Source of the DNA: Halicephalobus mephisto
Lineage: Eukaryota; Nematoda; Chromadorea; Rhabditida; Panagrolaimidae
Direction of reading: 5' to 3'
DNA: 64,000 nucleotides
NCBI GenBank assembly: GCA_009193035.1
Contig: SWDT01000011.1
Span: 992,001-1,056,000, forward strand
The notes under the pieces: model-generated
What the model saw: the letters and a program-made list of their open reading frames with translations, nothing else
Told to the model about the DNA's origin: nothing
Databases searched by the model: none
Made by a program: the position numbers and the translations under genes
Shown here: positions 1 to 11,351 of the stretch, piece by piece
Layout: every line of letters begins with the position of its first letter
Position numbering within the stretch: the stretch's first letter is position 1

Positions 1-89
1 GCCTCAGGGCATGACTTCGAAAATTAGTATTTTGAGAAATTAGAAATCTAAAAACTTAGATATTGTTTAAAAAATAAAAAAAACCAAAT

Positions 90-780
90 TTCATCTAGCG
101 GATTTTCGGAATCTCGAACATCAAAATTCAGGATTTGATATATCCGGATTCTGAAGATTGTTTTTCATTTTTTTTAATTTAAAATTTCAATCTAGTTTTG
201 AAGGAAGTCTTAGGAATGTCGAGAAGTAGATATCATTCAAAAAAACAAAAAGATCAAACTTCATCTAGCAGATTTACGAAATCCTGGATTTCATATATCC
301 GGACTTCAAAGGTCAATTTTCATCTTTTTAATGATAAAATTCTAATTTAATTTTCGAGAAAATTTCGAAGATCTCGAAAAGTAGATATTAATTAAGGAAA
401 TGGAATTAATTAAACTTTATCTGGCGGATTTATGAAGTCCTGGATTTCATATATCCGGACTTCAAAGGTCAATTTTCATTTTTTTTAATGGTAAAATTCT
501 AATTTAATTTTTGAAAGAATTTCGAAGATCTCGAAAAAAAGATATTAACTGAGAAAAATAAAAATGATTAAACTTTATCTAGTGGATTTACGAAGTCCTG
601 GATTTCATATATCCGGACTTCAAAGGTCAATTTTCATCTTTTTAATGATAAAATTCTAATTTAATGTTTGAAAGAATTTCGAAGATCTCGAAAAAAGGAT
701 ATTAACTGAGAAAAATAAAAATGATTAAACTTTATCTAGTGGATTTATGAAATCCGATCTCCCATATATCCCGATTCCAA
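90..780. repeat. Tandem repeat, about 157-bp unit
   Basis: About four diverged copies of a unit holding TCATATATCCGGACTTCAAA. This core starts at 291, 447 and 605, giving spacings of 156 and 158 bp. Flanking copies at each end are more degenerate. No coding signal was seen. Confidence 0.85.
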
Positions 781-2011
781 GGTCATCATCTAATTCTGAC
801 TTCATAATCTGAATCTACAGGTTCGATTGTCGTAATTTAAATTTTTTTCGAAATTTGTTTTTAATTTTTTTAATGTTGTTTAAAAAATACGAAATTACGT
901 AAAATGATTCTTAAATAATTCAGCAATTTCACACTTTCGTAAACACGAAATATTTTTCATTTCCGAAGACAAAGGCTGATTATTCGAAAAGAACGGATTT
1001 TAACGAATCTCAGCAGGAATCTCCCGCGTTCTTCTCTTTGAAAAAGGACAATAAAACGGAGAATGCCCTCAGGGGATTTCTCTGATTATCATTCTCGAGG
1101 AAAATCTTCATTGAAATTTATGATCAAAGTACTTTGAATAGAAAATTAATCAACCAAAACGAAATTGATTCTGGAAAAATAAAAAACGAGTTCCGGAAAA
1201 ATTAGAAATTCTCGTTTTTATAAAAATAAAAAATTTTAAAATTTTAAAAATAAAAAATAAAAATATTTAAATTTTAAAATTTTAAAATAAAAATTTAAAA
1301 ATTTTAATTAAAAATAAAAATTCTCACGATTCTGAAATGAATTTTTGGAATATTTTAGAAAAATTTAAAGTTTTATATATTAATTTCGAAATTTTATTTT
1401 AAAAGAAAAATGAGATTTTAAAGGAATTATGGAAGAATTCGGAATTTTTCTACAGTATTCTAGAAGTTTCTGAGATTTTAGAAAGATTTACAAGATTATG
1501 TAAAAATTTCAGAAGTTTCTATAAAATTTTAAAAAACTTTTTCGAAATTCTAAGGGATTTCAAAAGTCCTAAAAATTAAAAGTTTTCGAAATTCTAAAAG
1601 ATTTCAGAAATCTTTCTAAAAATTAAAAGTTTTCGAAATTCTAAAAAATTTCAGAAATCTTTCTAAAAATTAAAAGTTTTCGAAATTTTTCTACAATATT
1701 TTAAAAATTTCTGAGATTCTCGAAAATTTTCCCAAAATTTCGGAGTTCTTCAAAAATTATCCTAAAAATTCTAAAAACTTCCAAAAATTTCAATTAAATT
1801 CTGGAAAATTTCGAAATTTTTCATTAATCTTAAAAGATTTAAAATTTTACAAAATCACAATTATAAAAAATTAATTTTTAAAAAAATTTCTAAAATTTTA
1901 AAAAACTTCAAAAATCACAAAATTTGAAAATTTTTATTTTTTAAATTTTCATTAACGAATTTTAAAAACTCAAAAAAATTTAAATTTAAATTACTGTAAA
2001 ATTTTACTTAC
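781..2011. other. AT-rich spacer, no confirmed gene
   Basis: Mostly A/T-rich low-complexity DNA with many variants of AAATTTTAAAA and TTCGAAATTCTAAAA. Only 960-1140 has mixed composition. It could hold a further downstream exon of the minus-strand gene at 2012-2436, since an acceptor-like CTTTTTCAAAG lies there on the minus strand. I could not establish an exon. Confidence 0.5.
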
Positions 2012-2436
2012 ATCATTATTTGTGATTGGACGATGTGAAGGTGAAGCAAAGTCTGGATACTGTGCTTTCAATTGCTAAAAAGTAAAAAAATTTAAAATTT
2101 AAAAAAAAATAAAAATTTAAAATTTAAAAAAAATAAAAATTGTAAAATTTAAAATTATAAAAATTTTTAAAAAATTTAAGAATTTTAAAATTAATTAAAA
2201 CCAAAAATTTTTAAAATTTAAAATTTATGAATTTTTAAATTTAAAAAAAAATGAATTTGATCAGACCTCCATTAATTTATGGTGTTTTTGCCTGAGGGTA
2301 TCTAACTGGAGAATACCTTGTTGACAGGCCTCCATCCTCTGTCTGATTCTGGCGTCACCAATCCCGGCCAGAAAAGCCGGGGTCAATCCACATTCGGAGG
2401 GCATTACCAAGTTCTCATCTTCTAGTGGATCAAATT
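2012..2436 (-). CDS. Partial gene of unknown function (two exons)
   Basis: Two adjoining minus-strand exons are visible. The first, 2436-2267, follows AAATTCAG and encodes a stretch beginning EFDPLEDENLVMPSECGL, with a later part DARIRQRMEACQQ and LDTLRQKHHKLME that looks helical and charged. The second, 2074-2012, follows CTTTTTAG, encodes QLKAQYPDFASPSH and onward, and ends at a good GTAAGT donor. Phases agree: the first exon enters with one base owed and leaves in phase 0, the second is 21 codons in phase 0. Neither a start nor a stop belongs to these exons, so the gene extends both ways. A first exon may lie at 3160-3350, where an ATG follows an acceptor on the minus strand, but its donor is weak. 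I do not recognise the family. Confidence 0.6.
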
Positions 2437-2559
2437 CTGAATTTATTTTTTTAAAAATCACTAAATTCCACAAAAAAATAAAAATAAAAAAATAATTAAA
2501 AATTTGTATAAAATTTTTTCGACACGAATTTTAAAATTTTTCCATTCAGGACCAAAAAG

Positions 2560-3030
2560 TGGAATTCTGGAGGGATTCTAGAACATTTAAAAAGTTTTAA
2601 AATTACGTTATTTTAAAAAAGATAAATTTGTAATAAAATTTAAAAAATTATCTCAACACGAAAGTTTGAAACTTTCCAGTTGAGACCAAAAATTATAAAA
2701 TTTTATGTTTACGTGGTTCTAAAAATTTCGAAAATTATTTTTATTAAAAAATAGTTCTTTATTAAATAATTTTAAAAAATTGTCCCAACACGAAAGTTTG
2801 AAGTTTTCCAGTTGAGACCAAAAATTGCGAAATTTTATGTTTACGTGGTTCTAAAAATTTCGAAAATTATTTTTATAAAAAAATAGTTATTACATAATTT
2901 CAAAAAATTGTCCCAACACGAAAGTTTGAAACTTTCCAGTTGAGACCGAAAGTTTGAAGTTTTCCATTCAAGACCGAAAATTGCGAAATTTTATGTTTAC
3001 GTGGTTCTAAAAATTTCGAAAATGATCCTG
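2560..3030. repeat. Tandem repeat, about 130-bp unit
   Basis: Three to four copies carrying CAACACGAAAGTTTGAA and TTTCCAGTTGAGACC. The CAACACG core is at 2654, 2786 and 2914. The GTCYCAACACGAA core is related to the GGTCCCACCACGAA core that dominates 31-51 kb. Confidence 0.8.
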
Positions 3031-3159
3031 GAGATTCTGAAGACTAAGAATTCTACACAAAATTCCGTAATTTTCTCAATTATCGTAATCTAGGGAATTT
3101 ATCGAAAATAAAATTTTATAACAATAAAAATAAAATTAACAAAAAAGTCAATAAAGACC

Positions 3160-3500
3160 GGGAGTCTTGTGGATATCTGTTCAGGATGAATGAACGAATA
3201 TAGAACGGGAGATCGACCCAATTTGACGGAGCAAATGACGGCGGGGGACCGAGTCGGAAAGGTCATTTCTCCCGAAATCTCTTCTGCTAATGAGTTATCT
3301 TTTGTTTTTCTTTCATGATTGATCCTTTATCCGACGCCAAATGAGTAATTAATAAACCAAGGACTTTTAATCCATTTTTCACTGATTTTTGCCCCAGTAC
3401 AGATTTTCATTTATCTCTGTGATTTCGTTTTCGATTAGTAAGTTCTGGGGACCGTACGGTAGTTGTCCTTAGATACAGTTCCTCCCTCAGGGCATTTCTT
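3160..3500. other. Non-repetitive, more GC-rich block
   Basis: This stands out from its AT-rich surroundings. On the minus strand an ATG follows the acceptor-like ATTAGCAG and stays open for more than 50 codons (begins MTFPTRSPAVICSVKLG). It could be a first exon or the promoter of the minus-strand gene at 2012-2436. The donor that would match its phase is poor, so I do not call a gene. Confidence 0.35.
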
Positions 3501-3519
3501 TAATTTGTACTGGTTTTAA

Positions 3520-4160
3520 AATTACTTTTAAGTAGTTTTGTTAGTCATTTGATGGTCATGTTAGGTCATTTTAGAAACCAAAAAAGACTGATCTAAAAAG
3601 ATAAAAAATGTAAAGTAGTTTTCCCCTCAAGATCTTCATCTTTTTTGATTTTTGTTAATTTCAAAATTTATTTTAAAATCATTCTTGATTGTGATTTTAG
3701 AAACCAAAAAAGACTGGTCTAAAAAGATAAAAAATGTAAAGTAGTTTTTCCCTCAAGATCTTCACCTTTTTTGATTTTTGTTAATTTTGAAATTTATTTT
3801 AAAATCATTCTTGATTGTGATTTTAGAAACCAAAAAAGACTGGTCTAAAAAAATAAAAAAAAGTAGTTCTTCTCTCAAGGTCTTTATCCTTTTTGATTTT
3901 TGTTAATTTCAAAATTTATTTTAAAATCACTTTTGTTAGTCATTTTATTGTCAATTTAGATTACTTTACGAACCAAAAAAATTGATCTAAAAAGGTAAAT
4001 GAGATGCAAAATAACTCTTTCCTTAGGTCATTTATCTTTCTTGATTTGTGTCAATTTCGAAATTTATTTTAAAATCACTTTTTTTAGTCATTTTAGATTA
4101 CTTTACGAACCAAAAAAATTGATCTAAAAAATAAAAAATGAATTATATAATTCTGCGATG
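3520..4160. repeat. Tandem repeat, about 127-bp unit
   Basis: About five copies with the sequence AACCAAAAAAGACTGGTCTA followed by a TTCCCTCAAGATCTTCA segment. Copies weaken towards the right end. Confidence 0.8.
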
Positions 4161-4294
4161 ATAACTACTTTTGACTCGTGTGAATTTTGAAATTTTTAGG
4201 ATAATTAAACGTAGTAATTTTTCTTACTACTGATTAGTATCGGTCTGTTTATTGTTTAAATTTGGCTAATTAAACCAAAGAAAGTGATAATTAT

Positions 4295-4540
4295 AACAAC
4301 CGCAGTAAAGCAAGACATAAGAAATAAGATATTACGATTACTTAAATCATCATATGATTACGGTAAAGCAAGACATAAGAAATAAGACATTACGATTACT
4401 TAAATCATCATATGATTACGGTAAAGCAAGATATAAGAGCTAATACGTTAGAATTACTTAAAACATATGATTACGGTAAAGCAAGACATAAGAAATAATA
4501 CATTACGATTACTTAAAGCATATGATTACGGTAAATACAA
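4295..4540. repeat. Tandem repeat, about 58-bp unit
   Basis: Four copies of a unit containing GGTAAAGCAAGACATAAGAA and ATTACGATTACTTAAA. From 4540 to 5090 the sequence is non-repetitive and shows no ORF, so it is probably 5' flank of the protease gene. Confidence 0.85.
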
Positions 4541-5090
4541 AACGCGAATCAGGCACATTGATAGTGAAGTGCAGAATTTCACTTGCTTCTTTTGCATTGA
4601 TGATTCATCTGCCGTTCTCCATTACTGTCATCTTCGACTGCATTGACGATAATCTTGTTTATCCCAATTGTCATGTTAGGTTGGTCTAATTGCCAAAATG
4701 ACTGGTATAAAAGTGAAAAAATAAAATTAACAACACGAAATCAGAAAACAACTATGAAGAAATAATTGTTACATAATCGTTCCAAAATTCCTCAGGCAAA
4801 TTTGTTCAATCCGGTCAAATGCCGACTATGAGGATCCAAAAATCAACAATTTTGATCTTATCCAGTTACTGTAACTAAAAAAACTGAAAATTAAAAGTTT
4901 TAAAAATCTAAAATTTTTTCAGAATAAGTTTTAATTTTTTGAATAAATTGACATTCGTTAATTGACAGTCATGTGATCATTTGGACAGCCATCTGTCGAG
5001 CTAATGAACAAGGCTGGTTGGGCGACTTCGGTTTCCGGATGTGCTTCCAGTTGAAGGCGATCTTTGCCTCTACTTCCCTAAGTAGTGCTC

Positions 5091-5107
5091 TTATCTGTCA
5101 TTGATAA
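5091..5107. promoter_or_regulatory. Paired GATA sites upstream of protease
   Basis: TTATCT (5091-5096, an AGATAA site on the minus strand) and TGATAA (5102-5107) face each other about 70 bp upstream of the protease start. In C. elegans, intestinal genes, digestive proteases among them, are commonly driven by the GATA factor ELT-2 through TGATAA sites. That this pair works the same way is inference. Confidence 0.5.
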
Positions 5108-5173
5108 AAACGAAAATTAAGGACAATCAGAGTTCTTTTTAATATCAGTTTTTTATTCTTGTACAGTTACAGG

Positions 5174-7654
5174 ATGTTCAAGTTTTGGATTTTGGTTTTT
5201 GTCGGCTCGGCCTTAGCTCAGCAGAAATGCGGACAGACCCCTATTTCCCCCAACCTCTCAAGTACAGGAAAAGTCGACGGAAAAGTCGTCGGAGGGACCG
5301 TAGCGACACCGTACTCTTGGCCATGGCAAGTTGTCTGGTGTGAAAACGGCTGGTTCTCGTGCGATCTCGAATGTGGAGGTGAGGATAAATAACAATTTCA
5401 AATCGCTCTTTATCCCGAAATTTCCCATATCTTGAGGGGATATTTCCTCGATACTTTAGAAATTCCCTATATATCCTAAGGATATTTCTTAAAAATCTAA
5501 GAAGTTCCTCTATATCCTAGAAATTTATCTTATATCTTGAAAATTTCCCTAAAAATGAAGGATCTTTTCGACATTATGGAAATCTTCCTTATTACGTTAA
5601 AATGTTCCTGTCGAATTCTAAGGAGTTCCTCTATATCTTGAAGATTACCTTCCATATTCTAAAGAATTTTCCCTGTATTCTAAGAACTTCTAACTTGGGA
5701 ATTTCTCTATAACATGAGGTTCTTTGATAACCTAAGAATTCATTTTACACAAAAATGGGTAGTTGGTATATAATATGTCGACACATGAAGTTGACATCGG
5801 TGCATTGAATATAATATATCTGATACGTTAAAACAGCTCTGATATATCAGATATATTATATTCAATATATCAATATATTAAATTGATATCGGTGTATTAA
5901 AATAGCTCTAATGTATCAGATATACTATATGTAACGCATCAATACATAAAACTCATATCGGTGCATTGAATATAATGTATCTCATATGTTAGAGCCGTTT
6001 TAATGGATTGATATATGAAGTTGATATCGGTGCATTGAATATAATATATATGATACGTTAAAACAGCTCTGATGCATCAGGTATATTATATTCAATATAT
6101 CGATAAATTAAATTGATATCGGTGCATTGTAATCAATTTACCGATATATTGAATATAGTGTATCTGATACATTAGAGCTGTTTCAATACATTCTTTTTTG
6201 TGTGTACATCTTAGGAAATTTCGTCTTATAAGTTAGGGGTTTTTCTCATTTTCTAAAAACTCTCCCTTATATCCTAAAAATTCCCCAAAAGAAATTTAAC
6301 TTTATAAAAATGGAAATTTCAATTTTTTATGTTGGTAAATAATTCTTCTGAATTTTCAGGGACCGTAATTGGTACCCACTGGGTCATGACTGCCGGTCAC
6401 TGTGTCTACGGAAGCACCAACAACCCCGGCAACTTCAGAGTCAAGACCGGAGTTTTCGACGAAAGTTCCACCACTGAAAATGGGGAAGCTATCCACGAAG
6501 TCAAGAAGATTTATCTTCATCCTAAATATATCGCTTATCCTGATCCCCTCTGGGATATCGCCCTCATCGAGGTTTGAAAAATTACTTAAAATTTATTCTA
6601 CCTAATTTTGCACAAAATTTAGATATTTTTGAATTCTAAAAATCATTCAAAATACGGTAATCGGGTCTGTAGATTCTGAATCTGAACTCAGAATAGAAGT
6701 TGGTCTTCAGGGTTCAGAATCTAAGGAATCGATTATCGTATTTTGAGTAATTTTTAAAATTTAACAATATTGTTCGAAAAGGTGTCTTCGATTTATTCCG
6801 AACTCAAACTTGGGTAATTAAACCTTACAAACAAGTTATAAAATACAAATATAACATGACCGATAAATCTTTGTTAAAACTGTTAGTAGTCTCTCTGAAT
6901 CGGTGGCGTTATCTCCATTCCGATCAAATATATCCTATTTTCAACTATTTAACTAACTTATTTTCATTAAATATTGTTCGAAAAGGTGTCTTAGATTTAT
7001 TCCGAACTCAAACTTAGGTAATTAAATATTACAAACAAGTTATAAAATACAAATATAACATGGTCGAAAAACCTTTGTTAAAACTGTTAACAGTCTTTCT
7101 GGATCGGTGACAGTATCGCCGTTTTGATCAAATATGTAGATTTTGTATTAAATATAAAATTATGTAAAATGATTTTTGAATTAAAAGAATTATTTCAGAT
7201 GATTGAAGACATCACGATGAGCGATCATGTTCAGCCGATTTGTCTCCCGAGTCAGGACAACAGCACCATCGTCGAACCGAACACCGCTTGGGCCACCGGC
7301 TGGGGTACTACTTCTGAATTCGGAGACATTTCCAACAAACTTCGTCAAGTCAATGTTCCTTTCGTCAATTACAATACTTGCGAAGAAGAATATCCAGGAG
7401 AAATCACTCCAGAAGTCCACGTTTGTGCCGGAGTCCAGGGCAAAGACACCTGTCAAGGGGATTCCGGCGGACCCCTCGTCGTCCAGAACGCCAATGGAGC
7501 CTGGTTCCAGTACGGCATCACTTCCTTCGGAGCCGGATGCGCCGAGTACCTCCACCCCGGCATCTACTCCAGAGTCTCTGCCTACTGCGACTTCATCAGC
7601 TCCACCACCGGAGGCGCCGTCACCTGCCAGAACCCCGACACTTATGGAAGTTAA
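5174..7654 (+). CDS. Secreted trypsin-like serine protease (S1 family)
   Basis: Three exons, 5174-5378, 6360-6571 and 7199-7654, join in phase to give 290 aa. The start is the ATG at 5174, just behind the acceptor TTCTTGTACAG, which suggests trans-splicing; an in-frame TTG lies upstream. Residues 1-15 are a signal peptide (FWILVFVGSALA). The activation site is K37|VVGG. The catalytic triad is H82 (TAGHC), D134 (WDIALIE) and S228 (CQGDSGGP). D222, six residues before the serine, together with the late SFGAGC and PGIYSRV motifs, predicts cleavage after Lys/Arg. C19 in the propeptide could pair with the catalytic domain, as in chymotrypsinogen. Length and motif order are normal for the family, and no key residue is missing. 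The two introns (981 and 627 bp) are filled with dispersed repeats. Given the GATA sites, an intestinal digestive role is likely but inferred. Confidence 0.95.
5747..6205. mobile_element. MITE-like element, ACACAAAAA ends (copy 1)
   Basis: Lies in intron 1 of the protease. It starts ACACAAAAATGGG (5747) and ends CTTTTTTGTGTG (6193-6204), so the ends are inverted repeats. The interior is a diverged minisatellite of GATATCGGTGCATTGAATA and GATACGTTAAAACAGCTCTG. The same ends and interior recur at 8764, 14729, 15960 (right end) and, in minimal form, 28061. It has no ORF and is non-autonomous. Confidence 0.6.
6770..7135 (-). repeat. Intronic dimeric repeat containing an SL1-identical 22-mer
   Basis: Two copies of a 204-bp unit in intron 2 of the protease. 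On the minus strand, 6824-6803 reads the full SL1 leader (starts GGTTTAATTACCC, ends AAGTTTGAG). The second copy, at 7007-7028, differs at three positions. The base after the leader is T, not the GT donor of an SL RNA gene, and no Sm site or 3' hairpin follows. This is therefore not a functional SL RNA gene. The same dimer with the same 204-bp spacing is in an intron of the second sre gene (18150-18520). Confidence 0.8.
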
Positions 7655-7685
7655 TTTTTCAAATTCATTATATCAGTAATTAAAA

Positions 7686-7691
7686 AATAAA
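7686..7691 (+). terminator. Poly(A) signal of the protease gene
   Basis: AATAAA lies 32 nt after the protease stop codon, a usual place for a nematode cleavage signal. Confidence 0.55.
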
Positions 7692-8039
7692 TACTTAAAA
7701 TACCGATATTTTCTCTCAAAGAACAGTGGATGAAAAATCTTTAAAAATTGAGGGAAATTTTTTATTTAAAAAATAATATTTGTTTATTCATCAATACTCG
7801 TATCATTAGGATTTATTAGTTGCGGATTTATCTTGGAATAAATGAGTTTTGTCACGAAAACAAATGAAAAAAAGAACAAATTTGATATATCACAAAAGAT
7901 AAACTTGATATCCATAATCAACACTTGAAATTACAAGAAGAGTTCATGTATCGTTGTTCAACTTCAAGATATCCTTGATTCCCACGCTCAATTGCTTTTT
8001 CGAAGTTGACTCATACTGGTTGATAAATAAGTTCTCACG

Positions 8040-8470
8040 GTAATCAAGAACTTTTATAATGAGAATTGATTTCATTTTTCGGATTATTTTCTATATAAAT
8101 TTTTATTTTTGAAAATTAAAAAAGTTGACATTATAATCAAGAACTTTCATAATGAAAATTGATTTCATTTTTCAGATTATTTTCTATATAAATTTTTATT
8201 TTTGAAAGTAAACAAATTTGACATTATAATCAAGAACTTTTATAATGAAAATTGATTTCATTTTTCGGATTATTTTCTATATAAATTTTTATTTTGAAAA
8301 TTAAAAAAGTTGACATTATAATCAAGAACTTTTATAATGAAAATTGATTTCATTTTTCGGATTATTTTCAATATAAATTTTTATTTTGAAAATTAAAAAA
8401 GTTGACATTATAATCAGGAACTTTCATAATGAAAATTGATTTCATTTTTCGGATTATTTTCGACTTCAAA
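8040..8470. repeat. Tandem repeat, about 92-bp unit
   Basis: About five close copies of a unit with TTGACATTATAATCAAGAAC and ATTGATTTCATTTTTCGG. From 7700 to 8040 and from 8470 to 8760 no gene is visible. Confidence 0.9.
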
Positions 8471-8763
8471 ATTCACTTCAAAAATTTCTAAAATCATCTT
8501 AATTGTCAAAAACTTTCGTCATAAGAATTGCTTTCTTCCACAATATGTAGGATATTGAAATTAAAATTTAAACCTAAATTGAATTTTTCGGAAAATTTTA
8601 GTTTTTGACTTTAAAAAATACTGAAAACAATAAAAATCATGAACTGAGGGGAAGTTACGGTCCTTGAGTTAATGTTTCTCTTTTAATTAGTCACGATTCC
8701 TACTTTTGACAAACTTTGGTAGTTTTAAAAATTAATTTTGAAGCAAAGTGAGATTATAAAGCT

Positions 8764-9425
8764 ACACACAAACAATGGATACATGGTATGTAATATACGG
8801 GTGCATTAAAACGGCTCTGGTGTATTGGGTATATTACACAGAAGATATCAGTACATTAAAACGAGATCGACGTAGTATATTCAATATATCAATACTTTAA
8901 AAAAGCTCTTATGTACTATGTACTATGTACTATGTACTATGTATTATGTACATTATATTCAATTTAGTAATATATTAAATATGATATCGACGTATTTTAT
9001 AAAATGTATTAATGCTTTAAAAAGCCTCTTATGTATTATGTACATTATATTCAATTTAGTAATATATTAAGCATGATATCGACGTATTTTATAAAATGTA
9101 TCGATGCATTAAAAAGGTTCTTATGTACTATGTACTATGTACATTATATTCAATTTATCAATATATTAAGTATGATATCGACGTATTTTATAAAATGTAT
9201 GGATAAATTGAAAGGACTCTGGTGTATTAAGTACATTATATTCAATGTATCGATGCACTAAGTATGATATCGATGTACTGTATGTAATGTGTAGGTACAT
9301 TAAAACGACTCTGATGTATTAGACTCATTAAGTTAACACTGACATATTGTATTCAACATACCGGTACATTGCTTTGGTGTGTCAGATATATTATATTCGG
9401 TTTTAATATGTCTTTTTTGTGTGCA
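8764..9425. mobile_element. MITE-like element, ACACAAAAA-type ends (copy 2)
   Basis: Starts ACACACAAACAATGG and ends CTTTTTTGTGTGC. The interior has expanded minisatellites, including TATGTACTATGTAC runs at 8910-8955 and an approximately 120-bp unit with ATTCAATTTAGTAATATATT. Open frames across it are by-products of the repeat. Confidence 0.55.
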
Positions 9426-9629
9426 AAAATGAAATAAAAAACTTATATTTAACGATAATTGTAGCTTTTTATGGGTTATCGAATAACGACTCAGAATTTA
9501 TTATTTTTGAAAAAGGATTTTCTAAAATGAAAAAATTAAACAAATGGAAAATTCCCAACATTAATGAACAAACTTTTAGGTAAAATTATTTTTGCTTTAT
9601 CAGTGTATCAACTGGTCATTGCGTAACTA

Positions 9630-9940
9630 AACTAGGGCGTACAGTTTCAAAGGGAAATATTCTGTTTTAGATAGTAGACACGGTTTCGAAAGGAAATATT
9701 CTGTTCTAGAGAGTAAACATATGGTCCCGAAAGGAAATATTCTATATCCTAGGCAGTAGACATATGGTTTCAAAGGGAAATATTCTATATCCTAGATAGT
9801 AGACATGGTTTCGAAGGGAAATATTCTATGTTTTAGATAGTAGACATATGGTCTCGAAAGGAAATATTCTATATCCTAGATAGTAGACATATGGTCTCGA
9901 AGGGAAATATTCTATATCCTAGACAGTGGGCATACTGTCT
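9630..9940. repeat. Tandem repeat, about 46-bp unit
   Basis: About seven copies of GAAAGGGAAATATTCTATAT followed by CCTAGATAGTAGACATATGG. The copies are very similar, so the array looks recent. Confidence 0.85.
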
Positions 9941-10189
9941 ACATGACAAACCGAATGTTGACTAATTAATTAATATATGGCTGTTATTGTGCTTAATCTT
10001 ATTATTTTTTGTGCAAATAAGAAACTTATTTTTCATTTCTCACGTAACTACATAGGCTCACAGAGACCTAACAATTTTTAAAACATGTTATTTTATATAC
10101 TATACTTTATTAAATACATGTTCATAATGTGATTTTTTGCTTTTCTTTGACGACATTCTTGTTATGTTTTTATCCAGAGGAATAGAGAC

Positions 10190-10640
10190 GATAATATAAC
10201 ATAATAATAGAGCAATATTAAAGATACAAACACAACATCCAAGGAACACTATCTGACGCAATTTGTCCCTTTTTATACTCCTTATTAGAAAGAAGACAAG
10301 TTACCCTCGGGTGTTCTGAATACTTCTGATCCTGGGGAATACGCCTCCACAATAACAAGATTAAAGATATATGCACAATATCCAAGGAACACTATATGGC
10401 GTGATTTGTTCCTTTTTATACTCCTTATTAGAGAGAGGACAAGTTACCCTCGGGTGTTCTGAATACTCCTGATCCTAGGGAGTACGCCTCCACAATAACA
10501 GGATTAAAGATATAAGCACAGCATCCAAGGAACACTATCTGACGCAATTTGTCCCTTTTTATACTCCTTATTAGAGAGAAGACAAGTTATCCTCGGGTGT
10601 TCTGAACACTCCTGATCCTGGAGACTACGCACTTACAACA
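10190..10640. repeat. Tandem repeat, 143-bp unit, three copies
   Basis: AAGGAACACTAT starts at 10241, 10384 and 10527. The unit includes TTTGTCCCTTTTTATACTCC and CCTCGGGTGTTCTGAATACT. It is more GC-rich than most repeats here. No open reading frame was found. Confidence 0.9.
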
Positions 10641-10649
10641 ATTTTAAAA

Positions 10650-11345
10650 CAGAAAAACTGAGTAAAAGTACAAAATTTCACACATCACGAGTTCGAAAAT
10701 AAAAGTATATTGGTTATTTTTTGCAATTTTACTTTAAAGTTACTTTTTTGGTTTCAATTTTTAAAATTTTTGAGTAACTTTTTAAATATTTATTTTATGA
10801 AATTTTTTTGATGATTTTTCAATTGTGGAAAAAAATTATTTTTTATTAATTTTTTATAATTTAAATAATATTACTGAATTTGTCGGATGTTACTGTAGTT
10901 TTTAAAAACTTATAAAATTACAAAAATAAATTAAATTTTAAAAACTTATAAAACTACAAAAATAAACTAAATTTTAAAAACTACAATTTATTGTGAAATT
11001 TTTATTTAAAACTTTTTTTATACTTTTCAGCCTGAGGGGTTGAGTTTAATGAAAATCAGATTTCTATCATATAATTTCTGTTTTCAGTAAACAGGTGAAA
11101 AACCGCTCAATTTTTTAAAGAAAATTAAAAAAATATTTCTAAATTTCCTTAAAAATAAAAAATTTCGACTTTTATAAAAATTAGAAGAAATATTTTTGAA
11201 TTTCTTTAAAAATAAAACATTTTGAATTTTATAAAAATTAAAAGAAATATTTTTGAATTTCTTTAAAACTAAAAAACTTCGAATTTTATAAAAATTAAAA
11301 AAATATTTCTAAATTTCCTTAAAAATAAAAAATTTCGAATTTTTA
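10650..11345. other. AT-rich 5' flank of the first sre gene
   Basis: Low-complexity A/T DNA. It ends in four copies of an approximately 57-bp unit (11120-11345) with AAAAATTTCGAATTTTATAA. The only notable signal is the E-box at 11090-11100. Confidence 0.5.
11090..11100 (-). promoter_or_regulatory. E-box matching WWYCACSTGYY upstream of sre A
   Basis: The minus strand reads TTTCACCTGTT, a full match to WWYCACSTGYY. As I recall, that motif is enriched upstream of C. elegans chemoreceptor families and linked to expression in the ADL neuron. It lies about 250 bp before the sre A start. I found no equivalent in the near upstream of sre B or C. Confidence 0.45.
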
Positions 11346-11351
11346 TAAAAA

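Noticed and set aside
7190..7683. Three other ORFs over protease exon 3
   Set aside because: Out-of-frame or antisense to the catalytic exon, with Ser/Pro/Arg-rich composition typical of shadows.
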